A stretch of DNA of 64,000 nt from Candidatus Bathyarchaeota archaeon (GTDB lineage: Archaea; Thermoproteota; Bathyarchaeia; Bathyarchaeales; Bathyarchaeaceae). The translations under genes were made by a program, and so were the position numbers. The stretch covers positions 1-64,000 of the forward strand of contig SOJZ01000039.1 of assembly GCA_004376295.1 (NCBI GenBank), in the 5' to 3' direction. The notes beneath the pieces were generated by a model. It had not been told where the DNA came from, did not search any database, and was given only the letters and a program-made list of their open reading frames with translations. Shown here in pieces: positions 18,431-26,510 of the stretch; positions within the stretch are counted from its first letter, which is position 1; each line of letters begins with the position of its first letter.

Positions 18431-18829
18431 CTAGTCTATTTTGTTTATTGCTAGTTCTGTTTGTTTGTGGAGTATTCTGATGCAGAGTTCTAGTGGTGTT
18501 TCTTTTGTGGCGTTTGTGATTTGGAGGTTTTGTATGGTTACGGTTTTTTGTGGTGGTATGACTAGTGTGGCTACGGGTGGTTTCTGTTCTTCGTCTGTTG
18601 TTTCTTCTATGTTTGTGTCTTGTTTGTTTTGGGAGGTGAGGAATAGCCAGTTTGGGTTTATTTTTAGTTGTTTTGCTTCGGGTTTGTAGCGGAGTATGCC
18701 TTGTTTTGTGAGGGTTTTTGCGGTTTTTGCTAGTTGGTCTGGTGGTATGTTTAGTGTTTGGGCTATTTGGTTTAGGTTGTGCCATGTTCCGTTTTGGATG
18801 AGTTCTAATAATTGGTCTAGTTTGTTCAA
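18431..18829 (-). CDS. Winged-helix protein with extended C-terminus
   Basis: A 132-residue protein. Residues 1-50 form a winged helix (LLELIQNGTWHNLNQIAQTL, then PPDQLAKTAKTLTKQGIL). A low-complexity polar linker follows (about 65-90, DTNIEETTDEEQKPP), then TVTIQNLQITNATKETPLEL and a helical end. The coding strand is extremely rich in A and C, unlike the genes of the adjacent mobile element. It is the counterpart of 1722-1973. The C-terminal region is unknown to me. Confidence 0.7.
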   Translation of the reverse strand: MNKLDQLLELIQNGTWHNLNQIAQTLNIPPDQLAKTAKTLTKQGILRYKPEAKQLKINPNWLFLTSQNKQDTNIEETTDEEQKPPVATLVIPPQKTVTIQNLQITNATKETPLELCIRILHKQTELAINKID

Positions 18830-18914
18830 CGGGAGTAGCCGTAGATTGGTTGGGTTATTGTCTATTTAGGGTTTGAGAACTTCTGGTATAGACGTTTAGT
18901 CTGGTCTTCTGGTC

Positions 18915-19358
18915 TTACTCGAGTTTTTTGATTTTTTGTACGAGTGTGTTTATTGTTTTTTCTGGGATTTCGGTTATTTCTTTTCCGATTTTGGAGAGTT
19001 CTTGTGGAATTTCTGATTTTTTCTCCTATTGTTGATACTTCTTCTCGGCCCTTGGTTAGTTGTTCGAGGGCTAGGAAGTTGAGGTATCTGTCTATGGTTG
19101 GTATTGGGATTTTGTTGTTGTATTGTTCTTTTTTTATGTGGTTGACTGTGGCTTGTTTTGGTTTTTCTTTTTTTATTGTTTCGTAGAATCTGTTGATTTT
19201 TGTTCGTTCGTCGCTGAGTAGGGGTTCGATTTTGTTTGTGTTTATGTTTCGGGTGTAGAATTTTTGTATGCCGTTTTCTAGGGCTTTTTGTAGTAGGAAT
19301 AGTCTGTAGCCTACTCCTTGGACTTTTTTCCTTCGATTAGGATTCTTGCGTTGGGCAC
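18915..19358 (-). pseudogene. Frameshifted acylphosphatase
   Basis: From a GTG at 19358 (GGAG 7 bases upstream) the frame reads VPNARILIEGKK and then breaks. One base out of phase it continues VQGVGYRLFLLQKALENG, the acylphosphatase signature (VQGVGYR with the catalytic Arg), and runs to TIGEKI. A second shift restores EIPQELSKIGKEITEI to a TAA at 18915. Both shifts lie at runs of A (around 19330 and 19035). A normal acylphosphatase is ~90 residues; this one had a ~50-residue helical extension. It is either a real pseudogene or two homopolymer sequencing errors. Confidence 0.7.
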
Positions 19359-19415
19359 GTTGTTTCTCCTTTGTTACGTTTGTTTTGTTTCGTTGATTTA
19401 TGTGCTTGGTTTTAG

Positions 19416-19439
19416 CGATACTGTTAACTTATTTGTCAT
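19416..19439 (+). repeat. Left terminal inverted repeat of the 7.1 kb element
   Basis: These 24 bases (core GATACTGTTAACTTATTTG) are the exact reverse complement of 26511-26534. The bases immediately outside, GGTTTTAGC (19408-19416), match GGGTTTAGC (26534-26542) at 8 of 9 positions, as an aged target-site duplication would. Confidence 0.85.
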
Positions 19440-19714
19440 GGCGTTCTGTTGCGTCTTCTGGTGTTCGTTTTCGGTGTTGCAAACTCGGTGTTAAGGGTTT
19501 TTCCTTGTTGTAAAGTCTTGTTTAAAAGAATAACTCGGTCAAAAAAGGGTAAGAGTGAAGACACAATAATAAGAACTTTACCCTTTAATTCGAGAGGTTC
19601 ATCTCCGACATTTTCGATTTCAATCCACTCTTGATTTAGCTTTATGTTTTGGTTTCTTATTCGATCAGGTCCAAGAGGGTCGGGATGTACATCTGATATA
19701 GAAATAGCAATCAA
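19436..19714 (-). CDS. Lamin-tail-domain-like short protein
   Basis: A 92-residue product with a TTG start. Residues 1-55 (IAISISDVHPDPLGPDR, then NQEWIEIENVGDEPLELKGK) match the start of a lamin-tail domain, an immunoglobulin-like fold common in secreted archaeal and bacterial proteins. The C-terminus becomes basic and ends inside the left inverted repeat, so the domain is probably truncated or recently joined to the element's end. No signal peptide is visible. It may be a remnant rather than a working gene. Confidence 0.45.
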   Translation of the reverse strand: MIAISISDVHPDPLGPDRIRNQNIKLNQEWIEIENVGDEPLELKGKVLIIVSSLLPFFDRVILLNKTLQQGKTLNTEFATPKTNTRRRNRTP

Positions 19715-19892
19715 AGTTAACCCCTGAGTATTATTCTTTTTCTTTGAAGATAAATTTTATGCGAAATGTTGCCATAATTCCTAACATTTTATTTCCTCTT
19801 TCAATATTTTTGCGAAGCACATTGCAGGCGCAAAACGAGGCTTAACGATTAATCTTTTATTTCATCAACGAGGTAATAAATCATCATTAAAG

Positions 19893-21521
19893 GTGGAAAA
19901 TACGACTATTGTAGCAATCGAGGAACAGAAGAGATTCGGCAAGTTTGAGACCCCGAAAAACATAGCAGAGTTCATCGCAAAATGGGCGATTAGAAAAGGT
20001 GACGACCTGATACTGGAACCATGTGTCGGTTCAGGCATTCTGTTATCTGAGGCTATTCAGCAACTTAAGCGATTTCATGCTTCTAACGAAGCTTTCAAAA
20101 ATGTTTACGGAGTCGACATTGATTCAGTAGCAGTTAGAAGAGTAGTGGAAAAACTAGAGTTAGACCAAAGCATGAGCTCCAACATAATATGCATGGATTT
20201 TTTGAGGACGATTCCAAACAAAGAAATACCCCTAGTCGATGTTATTCTCTGCAATCCACCTTATACAAGGCATCACTATTTGGAGAAAGACTACAAAAGA
20301 GAAATAGCGAAAGAAATCGAGGAAAAATCTGGATTAGAGCTTTCAAGACAATCTAGCATTTATGTGCACTTCTTGATACACGCCAGTCGATTTCTGAAAG
20401 AGAAAGGTCGAATGGCTTTCATCTTGCCCTCAAATTTTCTCGATGTAAACTATGGTGTTGCTCTGAAAAATTTTCTGATTGATAATTTTAGAATTGCTGC
20501 AATAATATTATTTTCAAAAGCCGAAACACTGTTCCTCAATGTTCTTACGACGACTTGTATTGTCTTGTTGGAAAAAAAGAAGAACAAAAATGGCGGAGTG
20601 AGATTTTTTAAGCTTAGCTTGTCGTCATTAAGCCCCCAAAATCTACTGAGTGTAACCAAGAATCCGAGATTGTTAGTTAACAAAAGCTGGGGTACTATGA
20701 ATGAAATTCGACAAACTTCACTCGACCCAGTGAAAAAGTGGAATTGTTATTTTGAACCACAAATCGAAGCAGCTAAAGGGTTGATACCCTTGGGGACCAT
20801 TGCAAAAGTCAAGCGTGGGATTGCTACAGGTGCTAATAGCTTCTTCACATTATCTAACGATGAGATTCAGAATTTTGGAATTGAACGGAGGTTTTTGAAG
20901 TCTGTTTTGGTGAGAGCAAGGAATGCTCCATTTCTTGATTTTAATAGTGAGGACTTTCAGAAGCTTCAAGATAAGGGTAAGAAGGTTTGGCTCGTGTCTT
21001 CTGATTTATCAAAGGATGCACTCTATGACACAAACCTTTTGAGATACATTAAACGAGGAGAAACAAAGGGGCTCCACCGCAGATATCTAACCAGTTCTAG
21101 ACAGCCGTGGTATTCATCTGAAAAGCGAAACTCTTCTCCCATAATTTTCACTTATATGAGCAGAAAACAACCAAGATTTATTTCCAATGAAGCGAAAATT
21201 CTTGTACTTAACACATTTCATTTCGTATACCCAGAGGAAAAAGTGATAAAGACTCGAATGCAACTAAAGGCATTCCTAGCTTGTCTAAATTCAAACCAAA
21301 CTTTTAGCCTACTCAAACAAGTTGGACGTATTTACAGTGGGGGGCTTCTCAAAGTTGAACCTAGAGAACTCGAAAGGCTTCCTGTTACAGATTTTGCAAG
21401 CCTTGTAAAAAGTGATATTGAAGCACTTGCCAATCTTTTTGAGCAACTATGTCTTGTAATTAGGATGGGAAGCTGTGATAGGGAAATCCGAAAGGAGATA
21501 GACCGCATTGCCTGTCGCTAA
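19893..21521 (+). CDS. N6-adenine DNA methyltransferase (M.TaqI-like)
   Basis: A 542-residue protein starting at GTG. Residues 14-150 carry the gamma-type amino-methyltransferase motifs: KFETPKNIAEFIAKW, motif I LEPCVGSGILLSEA, and motif IV NPPYTRHHYLE. FILPSNFLDVNYG follows, and a C-terminal part (about 290-540) resembles the TaqI-type target-recognition domain (PLGTIAKVKRGIATGANSFF). It should transfer a methyl group from SAM to adenine N6 at a specific DNA site. No restriction nuclease is recognisable next to it. The convergent 245-residue protein is the only candidate partner. Single-chain methylation plus specificity domains also occur in solitary and BREX/DISARM-type methylases. Confidence 0.9.
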   Translation: MENTTIVAIEEQKRFGKFETPKNIAEFIAKWAIRKGDDLILEPCVGSGILLSEAIQQLKRFHASNEAFKNVYGVDIDSVAVRRVVEKLELDQSMSSNIICMDFLRTIPNKEIPLVDVILCNPPYTRHHYLEKDYKREIAKEIEEKSGLELSRQSSIYVHFLIHASRFLKEKGRMAFILPSNFLDVNYGVALKNFLIDNFRIAAIILFSKAETLFLNVLTTTCIVLLEKKKNKNGGVRFFKLSLSSLSPQNLLSVTKNPRLLVNKSWGTMNEIRQTSLDPVKKWNCYFEPQIEAAKGLIPLGTIAKVKRGIATGANSFFTLSNDEIQNFGIERRFLKSVLVRARNAPFLDFNSEDFQKLQDKGKKVWLVSSDLSKDALYDTNLLRYIKRGETKGLHRRYLTSSRQPWYSSEKRNSSPIIFTYMSRKQPRFISNEAKILVLNTFHFVYPEEKVIKTRMQLKAFLACLNSNQTFSLLKQVGRIYSGGLLKVEPRELERLPVTDFASLVKSDIEALANLFEQLCLVIRMGSCDREIRKEIDRIACR

Positions 21522-21559
21522 GATGGAACTTTAGAAGCAAACAAAGAAAAGGGTAGGTC

Positions 21560-22297
21560 TTAGAACGAATTTCTCGTCCATTGCACAACGGGCACAATAT
21601 TTGTGACAACTTTAGGGGCTTCTGGGAACACTAACCTAGCATTAGCGGACGGTTGACCATGTGCTGTCATTAAGACAGGTCGTATGTAATCGTAGACGTA
21701 ATCCCAACTATGAGCATTCATGACTGCGGTTTCTAGGTCTTCATCACTTAGCTTTATATCGCTTACAGCATATATGTCGAAGCTGAATCTTTCTTCAAAA
21801 TGGTCTTTTGCAAGGTTTTTCAGTGCTTGAAGGTCTTCATCTGAGATAGCAAGGCTGCGTTTGAACGAGTGACTGTAACGCCAGAGCATGTATAAGGGTG
21901 GCTTACCACGCTTAATGTATATGTAGTGGACTACAGGGTTCTTTACATGGCGAAGTCGGAATTGATGTCTAAAGTTTTTGATACTAAATATAGGCTCGTC
22001 CAGTATTGAGTATTTCTTCCAGTAGTGGTTTCTTGTTTCACGTTGTCCATCGATATATCCCACTAATGATCCCCAATGTTCCGTAAATGAAGTGTGTTTT
22101 CCCTTAGAACCGTATGCCTCCATTTGGAAGATGTGGCTTGGTCTGGAAAAGAGGCATGATTGAACGAGACCATTAAGTCTATGCGTTTGGAGACCAACCC
22201 ATATCTTTTGGATACCCCACGGACATAATATTCTGGCCTTGCTCTTTATCGCTTCGACATCAATCCAATCTTTCTCTAATTCTATAATCCTTCTCAC
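21560..22297 (-). CDS. Unknown 245-residue protein, last gene of ParB operon
   Basis: I do not recognise this protein. It is soluble in appearance, rich in aromatic residues and histidines (HSWDYVYDYIRPVLMTAHGQ, NPVVHYIYIKRGKPP, LWRYSHSF), with a mixed alpha/beta pattern and no membrane segment. The N-terminus (LEKDWIDVEAIKSKARILCP) and the near-invariant look of the WDYVYDYIRP stretch suggest a structured domain. It follows ParB by 6 bases on the same strand and is convergent with the methyltransferase. An effector or nuclease role is possible but unproven; I see no PD-(D/E)xK, HNH or GIY-YIG motif that I would trust. Confidence 0.7.
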   Translation of the reverse strand: MRRIIELEKDWIDVEAIKSKARILCPWGIQKIWVGLQTHRLNGLVQSCLFSRPSHIFQMEAYGSKGKHTSFTEHWGSLVGYIDGQRETRNHYWKKYSILDEPIFSIKNFRHQFRLRHVKNPVVHYIYIKRGKPPLYMLWRYSHSFKRSLAISDEDLQALKNLAKDHFEERFSFDIYAVSDIKLSDEDLETAVMNAHSWDYVYDYIRPVLMTAHGQPSANARLVFPEAPKVVTNIVPVVQWTRNSF

Positions 22298-22303
22298 CTC
22301 CCT

Positions 22304-23452
22304 CTATTCCAGTATTCTTGACTCTCCAAACCTCTGCTCAAGGATCATCAGAACTGCCTCCTTAATGAAAACTCTCTGAGAGTTTGCATAGGCTTCAAGA
22401 GCACCATATAACTTTGGTGAAATTTCCAATACCACAATCTGTGGTCTTATCTGTTTTTTGACCATCTCCACAACTTCTTTAGGTGAAAGTGTAGGGTTTG
22501 CTTTGTCCAACTTTGATAAGCGTTTCACTTCATCGACTGAAAACTTCTCCTTTTCCGCAAGCTTCGCCAACTCGGTTTCTCTTACCTTTTTGATGGAAGG
22601 TAACTCGACAGGAATTTCAAGTGATTCCAGTTGAGCACTTTCTAATTTATTAGGTTCAGTTGGAACTATGGCTTGCCGTTTAGTCCTTTCTCTTAGGTGT
22701 CTCTTAAGTTTCTTTTCTGCTTTCTTCTCTTTCTTTCTCACTTCTTTGGATCTTTTGAGAATCCTGTCAGCTTCTTCGACAGGCAATGTTACCTCAATAG
22801 TTTTAACCTGTTCTTTCACTTTTCTCACAAGAGTGTCAAGGTCTGCATCAGGATTGTTCTCAAAGAGTATCACAAATCGTCTAACATGATCCACCGTAAG
22901 GTTGTTAGCAGTTATTTTCTCGGCAAGTTTCTCTTGGGTTTCGAAATTATACTTTGAAATTTCCATGAGCTTTTGCGTGCCGAGCTTACGTACAAAATTG
23001 TCGACAATTTTGATTTTAGGTGATGTCGCTTCTGCCAGACGTATCCAACTTCTCACAGTTTCTACTCTCTTGCCTAATTCCTCCGCAATTTCATCAATAG
23101 TTCGTCCGAATTTCTCCCTGTGCGCCTCAATTCCATTAACCTTCTCAAAGACATTCAAGTCCTTGCGATTGATATTTTCAACAAGTCGCAGTCTTGACGC
23201 TTCTTCATCAGATATATCTCCTCGAATGATTGCAGGTAACCTCGGAATATTCGCACGGATCGCTGCTCGCACTCGCCTTTCTCCAATAATGAGTTCATAC
23301 CTTAGACCCTTAGGTCTTACAACAATAGGCTCAATGATGCCATCTCGCTTTAGACTCGCACTAAGCTCATCTAATGTTTCATCAGCAAATGTAAATCTTG
23401 GATTATCGTGTCTCAACTCAATATCTTCTATAGAGATTGTTTTCACGTCCAT
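22304..23452 (-). CDS. parB: ParB-like CTPase/DNA-binding protein
   Basis: A 382-residue ParB-family protein. The N-terminal domain has DGIIEPIVVRPKGLRYELIIG, then GERRVRAA (the GERR CTP-binding box), then ENINRKDLNVFEKVNG. A helix-turn-helix (about 105-135) has RTIDEIAEELGKRVETVRSW. A long charged helical region with KKEKKAEKKLKRHLRERTK follows, and the end (VVLEISPKLYGALEAYANSQ) looks like a ribbon-helix-helix. ParB normally loads on parS and works with ParA. No ParA is present, so the role may be plasmid-like maintenance, regulation or defence. The ATG overlaps the upstream stop (TGATG). ParB-type proteins are less usual in archaea and support a mobile origin. Confidence 0.85.
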   Translation of the reverse strand: MDVKTISIEDIELRHDNPRFTFADETLDELSASLKRDGIIEPIVVRPKGLRYELIIGERRVRAAIRANIPRLPAIIRGDISDEEASRLRLVENINRKDLNVFEKVNGIEAHREKFGRTIDEIAEELGKRVETVRSWIRLAEATSPKIKIVDNFVRKLGTQKLMEISKYNFETQEKLAEKITANNLTVDHVRRFVILFENNPDADLDTLVRKVKEQVKTIEVTLPVEEADRILKRSKEVRKKEKKAEKKLKRHLRERTKRQAIVPTEPNKLESAQLESLEIPVELPSIKKVRETELAKLAEKEKFSVDEVKRLSKLDKANPTLSPKEVVEMVKKQIRPQIVVLEISPKLYGALEAYANSQRVFIKEAVLMILEQRFGESRILE

Positions 23453-23607
23453 CAGGCACGTGCCTCCAATTTAGTATCTTCCTTCAGTTTTTCTTTTAGC
23501 AATTGTTCGAGAAGTTCACCAAGTGTTATACCGTTCTGAATGCAGTAGATCTTTGCCTCTCGCCAAAGTTCATCATCCACTTTTATGCTCGTGACCATCT
23601 TTGCCAT
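23452..23607 (-). CDS. 51-residue ribbon-helix-helix protein
   Basis: A short gene starting MAKMVTSIKVDDELWREAKI and continuing with GITLGELLEQLLKEKL: one beta strand and two helices, the CopG/Arc/MetJ ribbon-helix-helix plan. The stop TGA shares one base with the ParB start, so the two are translationally coupled. Such proteins act as dimeric repressors and often control their own partition operon. The divergent promoter region just upstream holds TAGTA/TACTA boxes that could be its operators. Confidence 0.8.
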   Translation of the reverse strand: MAKMVTSIKVDDELWREAKIYCIQNGITLGELLEQLLKEKLKEDTKLEARA

Positions 23608-23721
23608 ACTACCACCAAACTCAACAGTAAGTAAGGTAGCATATAAGTCTTTATCTTTGTCTTTGTGGTAGTAAAGTTTAAATACGAGTATTATTATATA
23701 ATACTAGTAGCAAATACTACT
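23607..23721. promoter_or_regulatory. Divergent promoter with TACTA/TAGTA boxes
   Basis: This region lies between the ribbon-helix-helix gene (-) and the transposase gene (+). TACTACCACCAAA (23607-23619) is matched in inverted orientation by TTTGTGGTAGTA (23662-23673). TACTAGTA (23702-23709) and an AGTAG-N7-CTACT palindrome (23706-23721) follow. GTTTAAATA (23676-23684) is a likely TATA box for the transposase. The layout suits a ribbon-helix-helix repressor controlling both directions. Confidence 0.55.
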
Positions 23722-23733
23722 GGGGATGGAATA

Positions 23734-24879
23734 ATGGCGACAACTCAACCTCGTATAATGCGTGCTTACGCAATTTTGGCTAAGGGCGATCAACCGAAAC
23801 CTTTGGGAAATGACAGTTACTTAGTTAAAAGTCAGTCTGGAAATGGAAGCTATATTGTAGCCCTTGTTAAAGGTCAATGGGCTTGTGAATGCCCAGACTA
23901 TAAGTTTCGCAACGTTGAGTGCAAACATATCAATGCGACACGGTATTGGTTGGCTCTAAGAAAGAAAATGGAAAAATCAAGTATATTCAGTTTTGAAGAG
24001 GAGGTTCTGGAAGCTAAGCGTTGTCGGTTCTGTGGTTCTCCAGCCATCATCAAAAGAGGAAAGAGAAAATGTAGATTTGCGTTCAAGCAAGTCTATTATT
24101 GTAAGGATTGTAGAAGGAAGTTTGTTCCAGAAGATGCTTTTCAGAGAATGCGTTATGATCCCAGAGTGATAACTGTTACTTTGGATTTATACATGAAGGG
24201 TTGCTCTCTCCGAAAGATTTCCGACCATCTCGACCAATTCTATGGAATTAAAATCAATCACACTACTATTCTGAGATGGATAAGGAAGTTTGGCAAGCTC
24301 ATAGAGAAATACGCAGATAGTCTTGAACCAACTCTTTCAGATCAATGGCACACAGATGAGCAGATGATTAAAGTCAAAGGCAAGTGGATGTGGCTCTGGA
24401 ACACAATAGACCGAGACACTCGTTACATGCTAACCTCAATGATCACAGAGAAAAGAAGAGTGGAAGACGCAAGAAGAGTATTCCAGAAGGCTAAGGCCAT
24501 CGGAAGATCAAAGCCTATGACAGTTGTTACCGATGGCTTGCATGCGTATCACAGAGCTTTCAACAAGGAGTTTTTCACACTAAAGAATCCCCGAACCAAG
24601 CATGTCTCAATGCCAAGATTCGTAGATAGAGTGAACAACAACTTAGTGGAAAGATTGAACGGAACGGTCAGGGAAAGAGACAAAGTCATGAGAGGCTTCA
24701 AAACAGAAGAATCCGCACAACAAATCATTGAAGGCTTCAGAGCATACTACAACTTCATACGAAAACATCAAAGTCTCAAAGGAAAAACTCCAGCAGAAAT
24801 GGCAAACATCGACTTGAATCTCGAAGGAAACAAATGGCTAAGTCTCATACAGAAGGCTTCAAAATCTCCACAATGTTAA
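23734..24879 (+). CDS. IS6-like DDE transposase with SWIM zinc finger
   Basis: The start is placed at ATG 23734 (MATTQPRIMRAY), with GGGGATGG just upstream; a frame from 23665 is possible but overlaps the promoter. A SWIM finger (WACECPDYKF, then VECKHI) is followed by a zinc ribbon (CRFCGSP, YYCKDCRRKF) and a DDE catalytic domain. The domain shows WHTDEQMIKVKGKWMWLW (first Asp), VVTDGLHAY (second Asp), and NNLVERLNGTVRERDKVMRG (Glu), as in the IS6/IS240 group. It has no frameshift and looks functional. It probably moves the element that contains it. Confidence 0.88.
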   Translation: MATTQPRIMRAYAILAKGDQPKPLGNDSYLVKSQSGNGSYIVALVKGQWACECPDYKFRNVECKHINATRYWLALRKKMEKSSIFSFEEEVLEAKRCRFCGSPAIIKRGKRKCRFAFKQVYYCKDCRRKFVPEDAFQRMRYDPRVITVTLDLYMKGCSLRKISDHLDQFYGIKINHTTILRWIRKFGKLIEKYADSLEPTLSDQWHTDEQMIKVKGKWMWLWNTIDRDTRYMLTSMITEKRRVEDARRVFQKAKAIGRSKPMTVVTDGLHAYHRAFNKEFFTLKNPRTKHVSMPRFVDRVNNNLVERLNGTVRERDKVMRGFKTEESAQQIIEGFRAYYNFIRKHQSLKGKTPAEMANIDLNLEGNKWLSLIQKASKSPQC

Positions 24880-24977
24880 AACATGGAAGAAAACACCATA
24901 AACGAAATATACTGCAAGTTTACTCTTATCATATTGGCGGAAAAGAGGTGTAGTTTGTTTTCTCTGTTGGGAAAAAA

Positions 24978-25619
24978 ATGAGCGAAATGGGCATCCGTGA
25001 AAGAGTTACAAACGTATTGTTACTCTTATATTTGATTGAGAGAACAAACACTATGGGCAAAGTTGAAGATGAATTAAAACTTCAAAAACTGATTTTCTTG
25101 GCTCAGAAAAAACTTATAGAAAGGAAATTGAAAGCATTTGGTTACAATTTCTTCAGATGGCGTAAAGGACCTTTTAGCAAAAATCTGCGAATTGACCTCA
25201 TCACTATGAGTGATCAAAAGTTTTTGAAGACAACAAGAGAAGGAATCCAACTCACTTCTAAGGGAAAGGAACTAATCGAAGATTCAAGAGATATTTTCAA
25301 TGGGAATAGAACGTTTCTACGTTATATCGATCAGATAATAGAAAAATACGCAGAGCTTTCTCCAGACGAGATCAAAGAAGAAGTCTATTCACTTAAGGTT
25401 ATGGTCCCAATAATTAGAGAGTTTATGAGCATAAAAGAAGTCCCGTTACGACGGCTTATTTTGTTCAAAACTTCTGACAAGAAGGCTCAAGGCATATTTC
25501 ACATTCCGAGTTCATGGTTAGCCACATTTGAAATCATGTTTGACAAGGAAGCAACCTCCTCTCTTGAGAGAGCGGTAGATGATGCCATTGAAGGCAGAGC
25601 CAAAGAACTCACCTTATGA
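24978..25619 (+). CDS. Panacea-domain antitoxin (SocA/DUF4065-like)
   Basis: A 213-residue protein. The first ~110 residues have the Panacea pattern: LKLQKLIFLAQKKL, GYNFFRWRKGPFSKNL, then LTSKGKEL as a winged end. Panacea domains serve as antitoxins that neutralise diverse toxins, often by direct contact. The C-terminal ~100 residues are helical and ungapped. Its 3' end overlaps the next gene by 41 bases, the usual sign of a coupled toxin-antitoxin pair. Confidence 0.7.
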   Translation: MSEMGIRERVTNVLLLLYLIERTNTMGKVEDELKLQKLIFLAQKKLIERKLKAFGYNFFRWRKGPFSKNLRIDLITMSDQKFLKTTREGIQLTSKGKELIEDSRDIFNGNRTFLRYIDQIIEKYAELSPDEIKEEVYSLKVMVPIIREFMSIKEVPLRRLILFKTSDKKAQGIFHIPSSWLATFEIMFDKEATSSLERAVDDAIEGRAKELTL

Positions 25620-25971
25620 GTTCATCCAGCTTGACGCCTTTAGTAAAGACCTCAAAGATTTTAACAGAAGCGATCAGCAAAAAATACTCATAAGAATCCG
25701 TGATTGGTTAAGTGTAAAACCAGAAAGCTATCCTATGCTTAGTGGAGCTATCGTTGTTTCAGGGAAGAAAATATTTGGATTGAGACACATCAAGATTGGA
25801 GTTAAGGGACATCGGGGCGGAGCATATGTTCTCTACAGAATTTGTTGTGATTGTATAGAATATGAATATTGGAAAAAAAGCAAGGTAAAGTGTCAGTTTT
25901 GTGACCCAGATAGAGAAAATCGCATAGTTCTTTTTGATGTTCAGCCAAGAGGTTTTGACTACGGAAGATAG
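25579..25971 (+). CDS. RelE/ParE-like toxin candidate
   Basis: A 130-residue protein starting within the previous gene. It has the RelE-fold plan: an N-terminal strand and helical hairpin (FIQLDAFSKDLKDFNRSDQQ), LSGAIVVSGKKIFGLRHIKI, then GAYVLYRICCDCIEYEYW and a closing strand (NRIVLFDVQPRGF). Unusually it carries CCDC and CQFC pairs that could bind zinc. By position and fold it is the toxin partner of the Panacea protein. The exact start is uncertain because of the overlap. Confidence 0.6.
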   Translation: MMPLKAEPKNSPYEFIQLDAFSKDLKDFNRSDQQKILIRIRDWLSVKPESYPMLSGAIVVSGKKIFGLRHIKIGVKGHRGGAYVLYRICCDCIEYEYWKKSKVKCQFCDPDRENRIVLFDVQPRGFDYGR

Positions 25972-25989
25972 CCTGAGCAGAGTAATTTA

Positions 25990-26271
25990 TTATTCAAGTA
26001 AATCATCGATTGCTTTTCGCATTTGTTTCCATGAGTTCCTAAAGGCTTGAATCCTTTCTATACTATATTTCTCATCTTTTTCTAATCGTTCAAGCCAAAA
26101 TTGTGACGCCATAGTCATCAGAACGCTTAGTTTCACCATTTCATTGAGGGAAAGCCAAATGGGTTGTGGCTTTTGTTTTTGACCAGTTTCTTTCTCAGTG
26201 GATTCCATTCTCAGATAGAAAATGGCGTTTGGGTATGGATCAGGAGGCTCAGGAATTATCCCAGCGATCAA
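25990..26271 (-). CDS. Hypothetical 93-residue protein
   Basis: From a TTG at 26271 the product reads MIAGIIPEPPDPYPNAIFYL, then helices to AIDDLLE. The same frame continues upstream without a stop to 26328 (ISRKIVEKFHKDTQDYEIDL), which reads like coding sequence. A GGTGATGAG ribosome site lies just before an ATT at 26328, so the true start may be that rare codon or an ATA. It is the rightmost gene of the mobile element. Function unknown. Confidence 0.55.
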   Translation of the reverse strand: MIAGIIPEPPDPYPNAIFYLRMESTEKETGQKQKPQPIWLSLNEMVKLSVLMTMASQFWLERLEKDEKYSIERIQAFRNSWKQMRKAIDDLLE

Positions 26272-26334
26272 ATCTATCTCGTAATCTTGTGTGTCTTTAT
26301 GAAATTTTTCAACTATTTTTCTGCTAATCTCTCA

Positions 26335-26510
26335 TCACCTTTATAGATTAGCTATCAATACACTCCGCATAAAAGCCTTAGAATGCAACAGTCCAGAAAC
26401 CTGAAGCCTTAATCTGCAACACAAGTCCTAATTAATGCACCAGAACCCGGTTCAAGATGTACCTTTTGTGAATTTTAGTTATAGATTTTTATTCCGTATG
26501 AACTTTTTCT
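26335..26510. other. Non-coding right end of the mobile element
   Basis: AT-rich sequence between the last gene and the right inverted repeat. I see no gene, hairpin or internal repeat here. Confidence 0.4.
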
